Assembly: GCA_902604855.1 (NCBI GenBank)
Contig: CACLAF010000001.1
Span: 1 to 64,000, forward strand
Direction: 5' to 3'
Origin: an uncultured SAR86 cluster bacterium
Lineage (GTDB): Bacteria > Pseudomonadota > Gammaproteobacteria > Magnimaribacterales > Magnimaribacteraceae
DNA length: 64,000 nucleotides
Part shown: positions 28,131-36,532 of the stretch, in pieces
Layout: the number at the start of each line of letters is the position of its first letter
How positions within the stretch are numbered: the first letter of the stretch is position 1
Notes under the pieces: model-generated
What the model saw: the letters and a program-made list of their open reading frames with translations, nothing else
Databases searched by the model: none
Told to the model about the DNA's origin: nothing
Program-made: the position numbers and the translations under genes

Positions 28131-28725
28131 CAAGTTTCTCCTCTACTTGCCATAAATTATCTTTACCGAAATACATTTCATCCTCAACAAAAAAGGTGGG
28201 TATTCCAAACACTCCTCTCTCTGCTGCTGCTTCAGTATTTGATATTAATTTTGCTTTCACTTCTGGATCTTGCATCTGATTCATCAATTTATCTGCATCA
28301 AGTCCAGACTCTTCGAAAGCAGCTTTAATAACTTCTGGATCATCCATTTTTTTGGGCTCTTCCCACATATGAATCAAAATCTTATCTATGTATTCTTCGA
28401 GATAACCATCCATATCAGCAGCCACTGCACCTCTGATAATTTGTAAACTAATTACAGGAAAATGAGGATTCATTTGGAATTTATCCAAACCGTACCTTTG
28501 TATGAAACGTTGCATTTCGATATTTTGGTATTCATTTTTATTCTTTACCCCAAAGAACTGTTCCATTGGAGGTTTGTTATTAGTGAGTTTGAAAATGCCG
28601 CCTAACAAAACTGGAATGTAGTTAATTTCAGCTCCTGTTCTCTCCTTAATAGATTGCATTACCTTGTGGCTTAAATAAGCATTTGGGCTTGCAAAATCAA
28701 AATAAAAATCAACTTTCTTGGTCAT
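28123..28725 (-). CDS. 2-hydroxychromene-2-carboxylate isomerase / DsbA-family protein
   Basis: A protein of about 200 residues related to kappa-class GST and HCCA isomerase. VDFYFDFASPNAYLS places the catalytic serine at about residue 13, and GVFGIPTFFVEDEMYFGKDNL is the conserved C-terminal cis-proline and glutathione-binding region. In aromatic degradation the enzyme isomerises HCCA with glutathione. ATG at 28725 is chosen over the longer reading because AGGAGA precedes the ATGATG pair. It overlaps the carboxylesterase gene by 17 bp. Confidence 0.85.
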   Translation of the reverse strand: MTKKVDFYFDFASPNAYLSHKVMQSIKERTGAEINYIPVLLGGIFKLTNNKPPMEQFFGVKNKNEYQNIEMQRFIQRYGLDKFQMNPHFPVISLQIIRGAVAADMDGYLEEYIDKILIHMWEEPKKMDDPEVIKAAFEESGLDADKLMNQMQDPEVKAKLISNTEAAAERGVFGIPTFFVEDEMYFGKDNLWQVEEKLGE

Positions 28726-30574
28726 CATCTTCTCCTCTATCTTCAATCCTTTTAAGTAACTCTGAATAATCCAATGATAAACAATACCCGTCACTAAAAC
28801 CATCGAATGTTTCCTGTGGTAGATCTTCTCCGTAGGTGAGTGCAAAAAGTGATTCACACTTCTCTACTAAAGTTAATCGAGTATCCTTTTCTAAATTACT
28901 TACAATTGAACTTTTAGTAATTTCATCATTTGACATGATAAGGCCTTGGTCTAACTCAGAATCCAAAATCATATATTTGCCCTGATCTGACCATGCAGTC
29001 CACTCAGGTAAATCATTTGACCTTCCCTTGCCTGGTTTTCCAGAGTAAGCAAACTCTGCCCAATATGACATCATCTGATCAGATAATTTGGTTACACTTT
29101 CTTGATCTTCGATAACCAAATTTTTAACTATTATATTTTCTAGTCCGGCAGGAAATAGAAACAATAATTCCATGGCATGAGCCGATCCAATGAGTTCTGC
29201 AAAATCCATACCTAAAACATTTGGTAACTCATCCCAATCAAATCTATAAGCAAAAGTACTTTTATAACCTGTATTTATAAGATCTCGTGACGGAGAATCA
29301 ACTGCTCTCTCTTTCCATGAATCAGAGGCATATTGATTTATTGCATTGTAATAATCTGGTCTTAATATTTCTAACGGAAGCTCATCAATACCAAATTGCA
29401 AAAGCGTTCTAGCGATAAAGCCCTCTCCTTCTCCCCATTTAACAAAGTCAGGATTTCGCATATTGAATAATTTGGTTTCATACCTGGTTGTACCGAGCAT
29501 AATGGGTACTCTTGGAAGCTTATTATTTACAAAAGTTTCATAAATACCTTCTTTTCTTATTACATAACCATCATTAAAAGCTCTCGTCATACCACCTTTT
29601 TTTGGTCTCGCATCCGAATAAGCTATTAATAGCTCTTCTGGTGATTTGGCTCTTAAATAAGTTTCTAGATCCTTTAAATCCATTGAGTCCTGTTTAAACC
29701 TGCCTTCCTCTAGACTATCAACAGTGCCATCACTTAACATAAGTCTATTGATTACTTCTTTAGAGCTTTGTATTCCAGAAATACCACTTTCTGGATAGTA
29801 AGACTCGGCATCATTTACTGAAGAATGAGAGAGTATCCCACTTTGAACAATAGCCTTATGAAATAGGCCCTCTGCTATGGGAGAGGCATATAGTGCTGCT
29901 ACATTATGACCACCAGCTGACTCACCATAAATTGTTACGTTATCTCGATCTCCTCCAAAATTTTCAATATTTTCGCTTATCCATTTAAGGGCCATAATGT
30001 TATCTAAGGTCCCAAAATTACCTGATTTATCATCTTCTGAAGAATTTTCTTGTCTGAGCGAAGGATGCCTAAACCACCCTAAATTAGACATCCTGTACTG
30101 GACTGTAACTACGATTACATTATGTTTTGAGACAATATGAGATGGATCATATGTATCAGCAGAACCAATGGTATTTCCTCCTCCATGAATCCACATCATT
30201 ACAGGCGCTTTTTTACTTTTTATATCTACCTTAGGCCAATCGGGTGTCCAGACATTCAGATACAAACAATCCTCTGATCCTGACCATCCGCCTTCATTTC
30301 CAGTCATCACCCCATCTCTTTGAAAACATATGTCAGCAAATTTTGAAGCATCAAATATTGAATCAAACTTCAATGGAGCTAAAGGGGCTTTCCATCTTAA
30401 TTCCTCTAATGGAGGTTGCGCAAAAGGAATTCCTTTCCAAGCATATGTATTATTATTGGCTTCTACGCCTATCAATTGTCCCTGCGAAATATTTCTTAGT
30501 AAGTCTTCTTCATTTGTGCTTCCACATCCGTAAATGAAAGCCAAGAAGCAGCCTATGGCCATTATTTTTTTCAT
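28709..30574 (-). CDS. Type B carboxylesterase, probable lipoprotein
   Basis: A 621-residue esterase. The signal ends in a lipobox-like FIYGC (Cys17), so the enzyme is probably anchored by lipid outside the cytoplasm. GIPFAQPP, EDCLYLNVWTP, the oxyanion WIHGGG and the nucleophile elbow GESAGG (Ser at about 219) follow the family order; an acidic residue and His lie further on. It hydrolyses carboxylic esters of unknown type. The following genes (HCCA isomerase, Old Yellow Enzyme) overlap head to tail, indicating one operon. Confidence 0.9.
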   Translation of the reverse strand: MKKIMAIGCFLAFIYGCGSTNEEDLLRNISQGQLIGVEANNNTYAWKGIPFAQPPLEELRWKAPLAPLKFDSIFDASKFADICFQRDGVMTGNEGGWSGSEDCLYLNVWTPDWPKVDIKSKKAPVMMWIHGGGNTIGSADTYDPSHIVSKHNVIVVTVQYRMSNLGWFRHPSLRQENSSEDDKSGNFGTLDNIMALKWISENIENFGGDRDNVTIYGESAGGHNVAALYASPIAEGLFHKAIVQSGILSHSSVNDAESYYPESGISGIQSSKEVINRLMLSDGTVDSLEEGRFKQDSMDLKDLETYLRAKSPEELLIAYSDARPKKGGMTRAFNDGYVIRKEGIYETFVNNKLPRVPIMLGTTRYETKLFNMRNPDFVKWGEGEGFIARTLLQFGIDELPLEILRPDYYNAINQYASDSWKERAVDSPSRDLINTGYKSTFAYRFDWDELPNVLGMDFAELIGSAHAMELLFLFPAGLENIIVKNLVIEDQESVTKLSDQMMSYWAEFAYSGKPGKGRSNDLPEWTAWSDQGKYMILDSELDQGLIMSNDEITKSSIVSNLEKDTRLTLVEKCESLFALTYGEDLPQETFDGFSDGYCLSLDYSELLKRIEDRGEDDDQES

Positions 30575-30596
30575 TTTCTCCCCTAATTTTTTTAAT

Positions 30597-31325
30597 CTAC
30601 CAATTCTCTGACCATGGTCTCAAATCTATCTCAAAGGACCATGTACTCTTCTTCTGCTTATGCAACATTAAAAAGTTTTCAGCAATACTATCTATATTGA
30701 GCTTACCATCTTCTCCTTTTGATTTTGCAAAATCAGGAAACCTAAGATTCACTTTGTCTCCATCTATAATGCCATCAATAATTACATGAGCTACATGTAT
30801 TCCCTGTGGTCCAAACTCTTTTGCAAGTCCTTGAGCTAATGATCTTTCAGCGCTCTTAGCAGCTGCAAAGGCAGTGAATGGAGGTTTAGATCTGATAGAG
30901 GCAGTTGCACCAGTAAAGAGAAGTGAACCTCCTCCGTCTAAAAGTCTTGGAATAGCCTGCTGTGAAATTAAGAAAGCTCCTTTAGCGCAGACCTCCCATA
31001 AGTCCTGAAAAAAGTCTAAATCCATTTCTAGAAAAGGTTTAGCATTATTGTTACCTGCATTATAAATTACAGATTCTAGCTTGGCCTCTGCTTCATCTAA
31101 TTGAGAAAAAATATTAAGTACGTCTTCTGGATTAGTCACATCACCGACTATTCCTTCAATAGGACCTTTTGAGACTTTTACTTTCTTAAGAGCATCCATG
31201 TTCTCTTGGCTTCTTCCACAACCAAAAACTCTATAACCCTCTTCAGCAAATTGCTTGCATAAAGCTACCCCTAAACCTTGATCGGGACCTACTCCCAAAA
31301 CCAATACAGATTTTTCTTTTCCCAT
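30597..31325 (-). CDS. SDR-family protein with Tyr-to-Phe change at the active site
   Basis: A 242-residue Rossmann protein with VLGVGPDQGLGVALCKQF as a modified glycine motif and NAGNNN in the fourth strand. The usual YxxxK reads FAAAK (Phe at about 153, Lys at about 157), and no serine clearly fills the triad. From memory, a subgroup of SDRs that also shows HVAHVIIDG shares this change, so it may be a family feature rather than decay. Catalytic activity is uncertain. It precedes the carboxylesterase operon by 22 bp. Confidence 0.78.
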   Translation of the reverse strand: MGKEKSVLVLGVGPDQGLGVALCKQFAEEGYRVFGCGRSQENMDALKKVKVSKGPIEGIVGDVTNPEDVLNIFSQLDEAEAKLESVIYNAGNNNAKPFLEMDLDFFQDLWEVCAKGAFLISQQAIPRLLDGGGSLLFTGATASIRSKPPFTAFAAAKSAERSLAQGLAKEFGPQGIHVAHVIIDGIIDGDKVNLRFPDFAKSKGEDGKLNIDSIAENFLMLHKQKKSTWSFEIDLRPWSENW

Positions 31326-31466
31326 ATTTTTAACTATATCTACTTTGCCTCATTATAAGCATTAATAAGTATTAAAAGGACTATTTACTTCCACACTTTA
31401 ATGCTTGCATGAGCAAAGTTTGTTCCGTAAATTAATAACCTTAAAAGGTAAATAAGGAAATAGAAA

Positions 31467-32684
31467 ATGCAAATATCACCAATTCCCACTCTTTCAGAAG
31501 AAATTAATGATATACGTCTAAGAACAGCAGATATAGTTGCAAATAGAATTATACCCAATGAGTCGACTATCTATGCAGGTGGAGATAAATCTAAAAAGCT
31601 CAGAGAAGAAATTAACGAAGAAGTAAAGAAACAAGGTTTATGGGCTCCTCATCTTCCTTCTGAATATGGCGGAATGGATAATGGCTTTCTAGAATTAGCT
31701 TACATGAACGAAATCCTTGCCTGGTCTCCATTAGGTAATAGATTATTTGGAGTAATTGCACCTAATTCTGGAAATCAGAAAATTCTTGTTAAATACGGAA
31801 CAGATGAACAAAAGAAAAAATGGCTTATTCCTTTAATCAATCAAGAAATGGAATCGGGTTTCTCAATGACAGAACCTGATTCGGCAGGTTCAGATCCAAG
31901 ATCACTTAAAACAACAGCTGTAAAAGAAGGAGACGAATGGGTAATAAATGGTCATAAGATTATGACGTCAAATGGCAATAGAGCTGATTTTTTAGTTGTC
32001 ATGTGCAAGACCGAAGATGATGGCGATGAAGGTGGAGCTAATTCCAAAATGACTCAAATTATTGTACCTACAGATTCACCAGGATTAACGAAAGTAAGAT
32101 CTGTTCCTATATGGGGTCATACTGGTGGAGATCATATGGAAATAAAATATGAAAATGTAAGAGTGCCGCTTGAAAACGCGCTAGGTGCGAGAGGCTCTGG
32201 TCACCAGGCTGCCCAAGACAGACTTGGAGCGGGAAGAGTATATCACTGCATGAATACTATAGGACAGATGTGGAGGGCATTTGACATTATGGTTAAATAC
32301 GCAACTGAGCGAGAAGTTCATGGAGGAAAATTAGAAACAAAACAATTCATTCAAGGATTTATCGCTGACTCATATATGGATATTCAAGCTTCAAGACTAA
32401 TGACGATTCACTGTTCAGAAATTATGGACAAAGAAGGTGATGCAAGAGTAGACATCTCAGCGATTAAAGTATTTGTACCTGCAGCAGGAACTAGAGTTGT
32501 TGACAGAGCTATTCAAATGCATGGTTGGAGAGGAGTATCTAGTGATACTCCATTAGCTGGAATGTATCAGGGTTTCAGAACATTAAGACTTGCGGATGGA
32601 CCAGATGAAGTTCATAGAATCTTGATAGCTAAAGAAATCTTAAATAGATATCATGATGGACTTTCATGGGATTTTGGAGTTTAG
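31467..32684 (+). CDS. Acyl-CoA dehydrogenase
   Basis: A 405-residue flavoenzyme. APHLPSEYGGMDNG, SGFSMTEPDSAGSDPRSLKTTA and the C-terminal IQMHGWRGVSSDTPLAGMYQGFRTLRLADGPDEVH follow the ACAD order, with an insertion resembling the ACAD10/11-like long group. It would introduce a 2,3 double bond into an acyl-CoA using FAD. The C-terminal WRGVSSD-to-RLADGPDEVH segment is the usual FAD/substrate loop. It diverges from the SDR gene across 141 bp and converges on the thioesterase gene with a 4-bp gap. Confidence 0.9.
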   Translation: MQISPIPTLSEEINDIRLRTADIVANRIIPNESTIYAGGDKSKKLREEINEEVKKQGLWAPHLPSEYGGMDNGFLELAYMNEILAWSPLGNRLFGVIAPNSGNQKILVKYGTDEQKKKWLIPLINQEMESGFSMTEPDSAGSDPRSLKTTAVKEGDEWVINGHKIMTSNGNRADFLVVMCKTEDDGDEGGANSKMTQIIVPTDSPGLTKVRSVPIWGHTGGDHMEIKYENVRVPLENALGARGSGHQAAQDRLGAGRVYHCMNTIGQMWRAFDIMVKYATEREVHGGKLETKQFIQGFIADSYMDIQASRLMTIHCSEIMDKEGDARVDISAIKVFVPAAGTRVVDRAIQMHGWRGVSSDTPLAGMYQGFRTLRLADGPDEVHRILIAKEILNRYHDGLSWDFGV

Positions 32685-32688
32685 TTAA

Positions 32689-33105
32689 TTATTTAGTAGG
32701 AACTAATCGCACCGTAGAAGTAGAACTAGCTACAAGAGCACCCTCTTGTTTGAGTTTACTTGTCATGAAAGCAGTGCTTTTTCCTAGCTGGAGAATATCT
32801 GCAGACGCAACTAGTTTTCCCTGTCTTGTAGGAGCTAAAAAGCTTACATTTATATCTAATGTCATAGGGATAATCTTAAAGTCAAATAAGCCCATCAATA
32901 AATGAGCCATAGGTGCATCTAACATACCTGTAACGAATCCACCTTGGACTACTTCCCCATCAGAATGTGTAAAATCATAAATAGCCTGAAATTCCATCTC
33001 TATGAAAGGAGGTTCGGAGGAAAAACTTGTAACTTTGGCACCTAAGGTATCTGTACAAGGTGCACTTCTGGAGTTAAGAGACTCTAGTATCTTGGAATCG
33101 TCCAT
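32689..33105 (-). CDS. PaaI-family hotdog thioesterase
   Basis: A 138-residue hotdog-fold protein. GEVVQGGFVTGMLDAPMAHLLMG is the central helix with the Gly-Gly and Asp pattern of PaaI-type acyl-CoA thioesterases; VNFLAPTRQGKLVASADILQLGKS-like strands follow. It would hydrolyse an acyl-CoA to acid and CoA. It faces the acyl-CoA dehydrogenase tail to tail, and the 430-bp structured region lies upstream of its start. Confidence 0.85.
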   Translation of the reverse strand: MDDSKILESLNSRSAPCTDTLGAKVTSFSSEPPFIEMEFQAIYDFTHSDGEVVQGGFVTGMLDAPMAHLLMGLFDFKIIPMTLDINVSFLAPTRQGKLVASADILQLGKSTAFMTSKLKQEGALVASSTSTVRLVPTK

Positions 33106-33206
33106 AGATAGTAGTCTAACCTATTATATCCGAGTAAAGGGTGGTAGATGAAACTTTTTGCTGCGCCCAACCAAAAATTAATTTTAAAGCCCCACCTACC
33201 ATAGAT

Positions 33207-33267
33207 AGTAAGATGTAGCTTAAATTTTGCTAGTGCAGCTAAAAATGGGTGACAGCTACATCTTACT
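33207..33267. repeat. Hairpin with perfect 14-bp stem
   Basis: AGTAAGATGTAGCT at 33207-33220 is exactly complementary to 33254-33267. The 33-base interior can form a second, bulged stem from ATTTTGCT and AGCTAAAAAT. On the plus strand four T residues follow the stem, which is weak for a terminator. It immediately precedes the tandem elements and may belong to the same leader. Confidence 0.75.
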
Positions 33268-33272
33268 TTTTG

Positions 33273-33329
33273 AACTGAGCGAGTTACCTTGGAGAGGTTT
33301 TTCTGGGGAGAATTAAACGTCTCTCAGTT
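33273..33329. repeat. Structured element, copy 1
   Basis: A 7-bp closing stem, AACTGAG (33273-33279) with CTCAGTT (33323-33329), encloses a 41-base core from 33284 that is repeated in copy 2. The core can fold into ACCT/AGGT around TGGAG and GAGA/TCTC around ATTAAACG, giving a three-way junction. Strand and function are not determined. Confidence 0.7.
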
Positions 33330-33335
33330 ACTTTT

Positions 33336-33399
33336 AATATCTAGATTGCTTACCTTGGAGAGGTTTTTTTCTGGGGAGAATTAAACGTCTCTAGATATT
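33336..33399. repeat. Structured element, copy 2
   Basis: A 10-bp closing stem, AATATCTAGA (33336-33345) with TCTAGATATT (33390-33399), encloses the same core as copy 1; the core (33350-33392) differs only by two extra T in a T-run. The stem sequence is entirely different from copy 1 yet still pairs, which points to selection for structure. Confidence 0.7.
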
Positions 33400-33535
33400 G
33401 ATTGTAATTATATACAAGTATAAATAATTTGTATAGTAGTAAAGAGAAAAATTATTAAATATATTTTTAAGTTTTTTTTTCTTTGATTTCCCTCTTTTTC
33501 ATTATTCGTCTAATATGAAATTAAAGTTTTAGGAG

Positions 33536-34177
33536 ATGAATTTGAATTTAAATTTAGAAATTTGGGGAGCTGGAACTGCAAGAACTCTCAGGCCAATCTG
33601 GATGGCTGAAGAATTAGATCTTAAATATAAGCTTTTTCCCATAGGTCCAAGAACCGGAGAGACTCAAACGAAAGAATTTACAAAACTCAATAAGAAACAA
33701 AAAATACCCCTTCTCAGACATGATGATTTTCTCTTATCAGAAAGTGTAGCCATATGTAGATATCTTCAAAGAATTAGTAATTCAAAAAATATTTTCTCAC
33801 CTCAAGATGATAAGACTATGGCTCTTGAAGACGAGTGGTGCAATTTTATATATGGTGAATTAGATGAAACATCTCTGTACGTTATGAGGAGGCACTTTGA
33901 TCTGAAAGATATATATGGAGATTCTCCAAAAGTAGTTGAAAGTTGTCGTAACTATTTTGAAAAATATCTTACCATTATAGAAAATATCTTGGGTAACCAA
34001 GATACGTTATTCGGTTATGACTTCGGTTTAGCTGATATTCTTCTCACTACATGCCTTGATTGGGCAGAAGCCTATGAATTTAATTTACCATTGAATGTAT
34101 CAAGGTATCATGAAGCTACTAGAAACAGAGAAGCGTATAAAATTGCTTTTGACATAAATTATAAAACGAAGATATGA
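33536..34177 (+). CDS. Glutathione S-transferase family protein
   Basis: A 213-residue GST. WGAGTARTLRPIWMAEELDL opens the thioredoxin-like domain, KKQKIPLL gives the cis-proline, and LSESVAICRYL the glutathione-binding Glu-Ser. The alpha-helical half includes GYDFGLADILLTTCLDW. AGGAG directly abuts the ATG at 33536, so a TTG two codons later (33542, 6 bases from AGGAG) is an alternative start. The stop overlaps the CaiB start by 4 bp (ATGA). Substrate unknown. Confidence 0.82.
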   Translation: MNLNLNLEIWGAGTARTLRPIWMAEELDLKYKLFPIGPRTGETQTKEFTKLNKKQKIPLLRHDDFLLSESVAICRYLQRISNSKNIFSPQDDKTMALEDEWCNFIYGELDETSLYVMRRHFDLKDIYGDSPKVVESCRNYFEKYLTIIENILGNQDTLFGYDFGLADILLTTCLDWAEAYEFNLPLNVSRYHEATRNREAYKIAFDINYKTKI

Positions 34178-35367
34178 CGGGGCCACTAGAAGGAGTAAAA
34201 ATAATTGATTTGACCAGTATGATTTCTGGACCGATGGGAGCCATGATCTTAGCCGATCAAGGAGCAGAAGTGATAAAGGTAGAACCGCTGGGAGGAGAAC
34301 AGCTTAGGCATATGGCAGCCCCTCATAATGGAGTAAATGCCCCCTTTTATTCTTGTAACAGAGGGAAAAAATCTCTAGCAATTGATCTTAAATCGGAAGA
34401 AGGAAAAGAAGTACTTATCAAACTAACTAAGGGGTCAGATGTTTTTATGCAAAACTTCAGGCCTGGAACTACGGATAGAATGGGTTTTGGTTATGATGAA
34501 TTGAAAAAAATAAATCCAAATCTAATATACCTCTCAATAAGCGGCTTCGGCAATAAAGGTCCATATGCGCAGTCAAGAGTTTATGATCCGGTTATTCAAG
34601 CTTTGTCAGGTGCCACAGACATTCAAGCCGATAGGAATTCTGGAGAGCCAAAAATGTTCAGAATAGTTATAGCTGATAAGGTTACATCTTTAACTGCCGC
34701 TCAAGCCATCTCCTCAGCACTCTATGCAAGAGAGAAAAATTCTCAAGGCCAACATATCAAACTCTCTATGCTTGATTCCGTTGTTGCTTTCTTTTGGCCC
34801 GAAGGAATGACAGGTTTAGTTTTTAAAGATAATGAATTCGATGTTAGGAAGTTGCAGGGATCTCAAGATCTTATTTATAAAGCAAAAGATAGATATATAA
34901 CTGCCGGAGCTGTCTCCGATGCTGAGTGGAAAGGAATGTGTAGTGCACTCGATATGGAAGATCTCATAGAAGATGAAAGATTTGCCACCTCAGCAGCTAG
35001 AGTAATTAATTCAGAGGAAAGAAAAAAAATAACAGGTGATGAGATTAAAAAATGGGACAGTGAAGAAATATTAGATAGATTTCAAACAGAAGGTGTGCCA
35101 AGTGCTCCATTATTAGACAGAATGGAATTAATGGAACATGAACAGATTATTGCCAATCAAACCATTCTTAGGGACAAATATGAAGGATTTGGAGAAATCA
35201 GGCAAGCAAGGCCCGCAGCTTTATTTGAAGGCACGCCAAGCAAAATAAAAAGGCCTGCACCTAAACTAGGTGAGCATGGAGAAGAAATACTTAATTCGAT
35301 TGGTATATCAGCTGTTGCTATAAAGAAACTTATAGACGAAGGGAAGATTGTTATTACTAAAAGCTAA
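34174..35367 (+). CDS. CaiB/BaiF (class III) CoA-transferase
   Basis: A 397-residue CoA-transferase of the formyl-CoA transferase/carnitine family. GPLEGVKIIDLTSMISGPMGAMILADQGAEVIKVEP and DVFMQNFRPGTTDRMGFGYDEL match the family ends; an Asp near FRPG-distal VYDPVIQALSGATD likely carries the acyl-CoA anhydride. It moves CoA between organic acids. It is translationally coupled to the GST gene and followed by a terminator, so the pair forms a two-gene operon. The acid substrate is unknown. Confidence 0.87.
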   Translation: MTGPLEGVKIIDLTSMISGPMGAMILADQGAEVIKVEPLGGEQLRHMAAPHNGVNAPFYSCNRGKKSLAIDLKSEEGKEVLIKLTKGSDVFMQNFRPGTTDRMGFGYDELKKINPNLIYLSISGFGNKGPYAQSRVYDPVIQALSGATDIQADRNSGEPKMFRIVIADKVTSLTAAQAISSALYAREKNSQGQHIKLSMLDSVVAFFWPEGMTGLVFKDNEFDVRKLQGSQDLIYKAKDRYITAGAVSDAEWKGMCSALDMEDLIEDERFATSAARVINSEERKKITGDEIKKWDSEEILDRFQTEGVPSAPLLDRMELMEHEQIIANQTILRDKYEGFGEIRQARPAALFEGTPSKIKRPAPKLGEHGEEILNSIGISAVAIKKLIDEGKIVITKS

Positions 35368-35397
35368 AAAAGAGGGGCACTAGGCCCCTTTTTTTTA
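35366..35397. terminator. Intrinsic terminator, bidirectional
   Basis: AGGGGC and GCCCCT form a six-pair G/C stem around a short ACTAG-type loop, with A-tract before and T-tract after. It starts at the CaiB stop codon on the plus strand and also lies 10 bases from the stop of the convergent minus-strand gene. Confidence 0.85.
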
Positions 35398-35407
35398 TTT
35401 AATAAAA

Positions 35408-36124
35408 CTAATTAGTAAAATAAGTCTGTTCACATTCTTCAAAACTATCAGAAATTATAGTGCCTCCTACTGCTTGAAGAGCTAGCCACTCATTAGTCCA
35501 AGAAGCCTCACCATCAAAATACTCATCAAAGAGTTTTCCAAAAGATGAAGCATCAGGAGTAACACTTCTGACCATCAAAGTTTGAGCTTCATGTGTTCCT
35601 CCACCGATTGGAATGAAAACACCATTAAAGAATTCTGAGTGACCAGCCTCAATAATTGCTTTCTCTAAATCACTCATGGCAGAGACGAAATCCTGAAGTT
35701 TATCAGCAGGTAAATTAACTCTTTGAACTCTTTCATAGCCAGGGTCTAGTCTCCATGGTTTTGCTGCTTTCCATGTTACTCCATACTTTGGCTCCCTTAA
35801 TTCCGCAAAGCTTGCTGGAGCTTTTTGTGGATCATATTTTAATGAACCTGCTAAAGCTGCTTCAACACTAGAAAATGCACTCCATACCATCATCTGACCT
35901 GCATATTCGTTTCCCGATCTTGTTACACACACTCCAGCATCAGACGCGCCAGTAGTGGCGAAAGCAGAAGTATTGGATTTCAGCGTATCTATATATTTAT
36001 CAATATCAGGTGATGCCAGCATTAAAGTTGTAAACGCACCATCTGTTGTACCTCTATTGAGAGGTTCATCTGAGAAAATTCCATAAGATAGCATTAAGCT
36101 TAATAATAAAATTATTTTATTCAT
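35408..36124 (-). CDS. Secreted protein, probable tandem ferredoxin-like (dimeric alpha-beta barrel) domains
   Basis: A 238-residue protein with signal peptide MNKIILLLSLMLSYGIFS. The mature part looks like two repeats of about 100 residues, each with a predicted beta-alpha-beta pattern, resembling the NIPSNAP/Dabb type of fold. The neighbouring 105-residue gene looks like a single cytosolic copy. I do not recognise a catalytic motif. Two cysteines near residue 70 and near the C-terminus may pair. Confidence 0.55.
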   Translation of the reverse strand: MNKIILLLSLMLSYGIFSDEPLNRGTTDGAFTTLMLASPDIDKYIDTLKSNTSAFATTGASDAGVCVTRSGNEYAGQMMVWSAFSSVEAALAGSLKYDPQKAPASFAELREPKYGVTWKAAKPWRLDPGYERVQRVNLPADKLQDFVSAMSDLEKAIIEAGHSEFFNGVFIPIGGGTHEAQTLMVRSVTPDASSFGKLFDEYFDGEASWTNEWLALQAVGGTIISDSFEECEQTYFTN

Positions 36125-36145
36125 TTTTTTCCTTTTTATAAAAAA

Positions 36146-36463
36146 TTATTTACTGATAGCATCATAGTAAATAGTTGTACCTAAGTTTAATAGATCTGGA
36201 TGTTGTTCCCCGATCCATTCGATTGCATTGGTCCACCAATCAGAATTCAACATAGCATCAGAAAATTTACCATATGCTTCTTGCGAATCAAATTCTATTG
36301 AGTAATATGCTTGTTCCATGTTGCCTCCAGCGCCGGCTCTCCACAATCTAGGATTTTTTGCTCCCATTGATTCATGAATCGAGGCTGATTGTTTCGAAGC
36401 TTCTACCAAAATCTCTAAAGCTTGTGGTGTACCTTCCCAAGTGGTTACTGCTTGTATAGTCAT
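36146..36463 (-). CDS. Small dimeric alpha-beta barrel-like protein
   Basis: A 105-residue protein without signal peptide. It contains AVTTWEGTPQALEILVEASKQ, then a beta-strand YYSIEFDSQEAYGKFSDAM and an acidic C-terminal half, as in single-domain ferredoxin-like proteins. It resembles one half of the neighbouring secreted protein in layout. Function unknown. It lies 22 bp from that gene on the same strand. Confidence 0.6.
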   Translation of the reverse strand: MTIQAVTTWEGTPQALEILVEASKQSASIHESMGAKNPRLWRAGAGGNMEQAYYSIEFDSQEAYGKFSDAMLNSDWWTNAIEWIGEQHPDLLNLGTTIYYDAISK

Positions 36464-36532
36464 TTTTTTCTCCCTTAAGATAACAAGAGATAAATATATC
36501 TGATTTAAGTAACTTTACAATAATAAAAAGAA

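Larger units (their letters stand above)
33106..33535. other. 430-bp gene-free region with structured repeats
   Basis: Holds a long hairpin (33207-33267), two tandem structured repeat copies (33273-33329 and 33336-33399) and a run of T-rich, A/T-rich sequence from 33400 to 33530. A possible 18-codon reading frame at 33148-33204 ends three bases before the first hairpin but has no other support. Possible promoters of the TTGTAT/TATTAA kind occur near 33430-33460 without being decisive. The region separates the minus-strand thioesterase from the plus-strand GST-CaiB genes, so either gene could own it. Confidence 0.7.

Noticed and set aside
33148-33204. 18-codon reading frame that might be a leader peptide
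   Set aside because: Composition is not enriched in any amino acid and nothing else marks it as translated; noted only within the intergenic entry.
33284-33392. Two copies of a roughly 41-bp repeat as a CRISPR remnant
   Set aside because: Only two copies, the separating sequence is short and takes part in the closing stems, and no cas gene is present.
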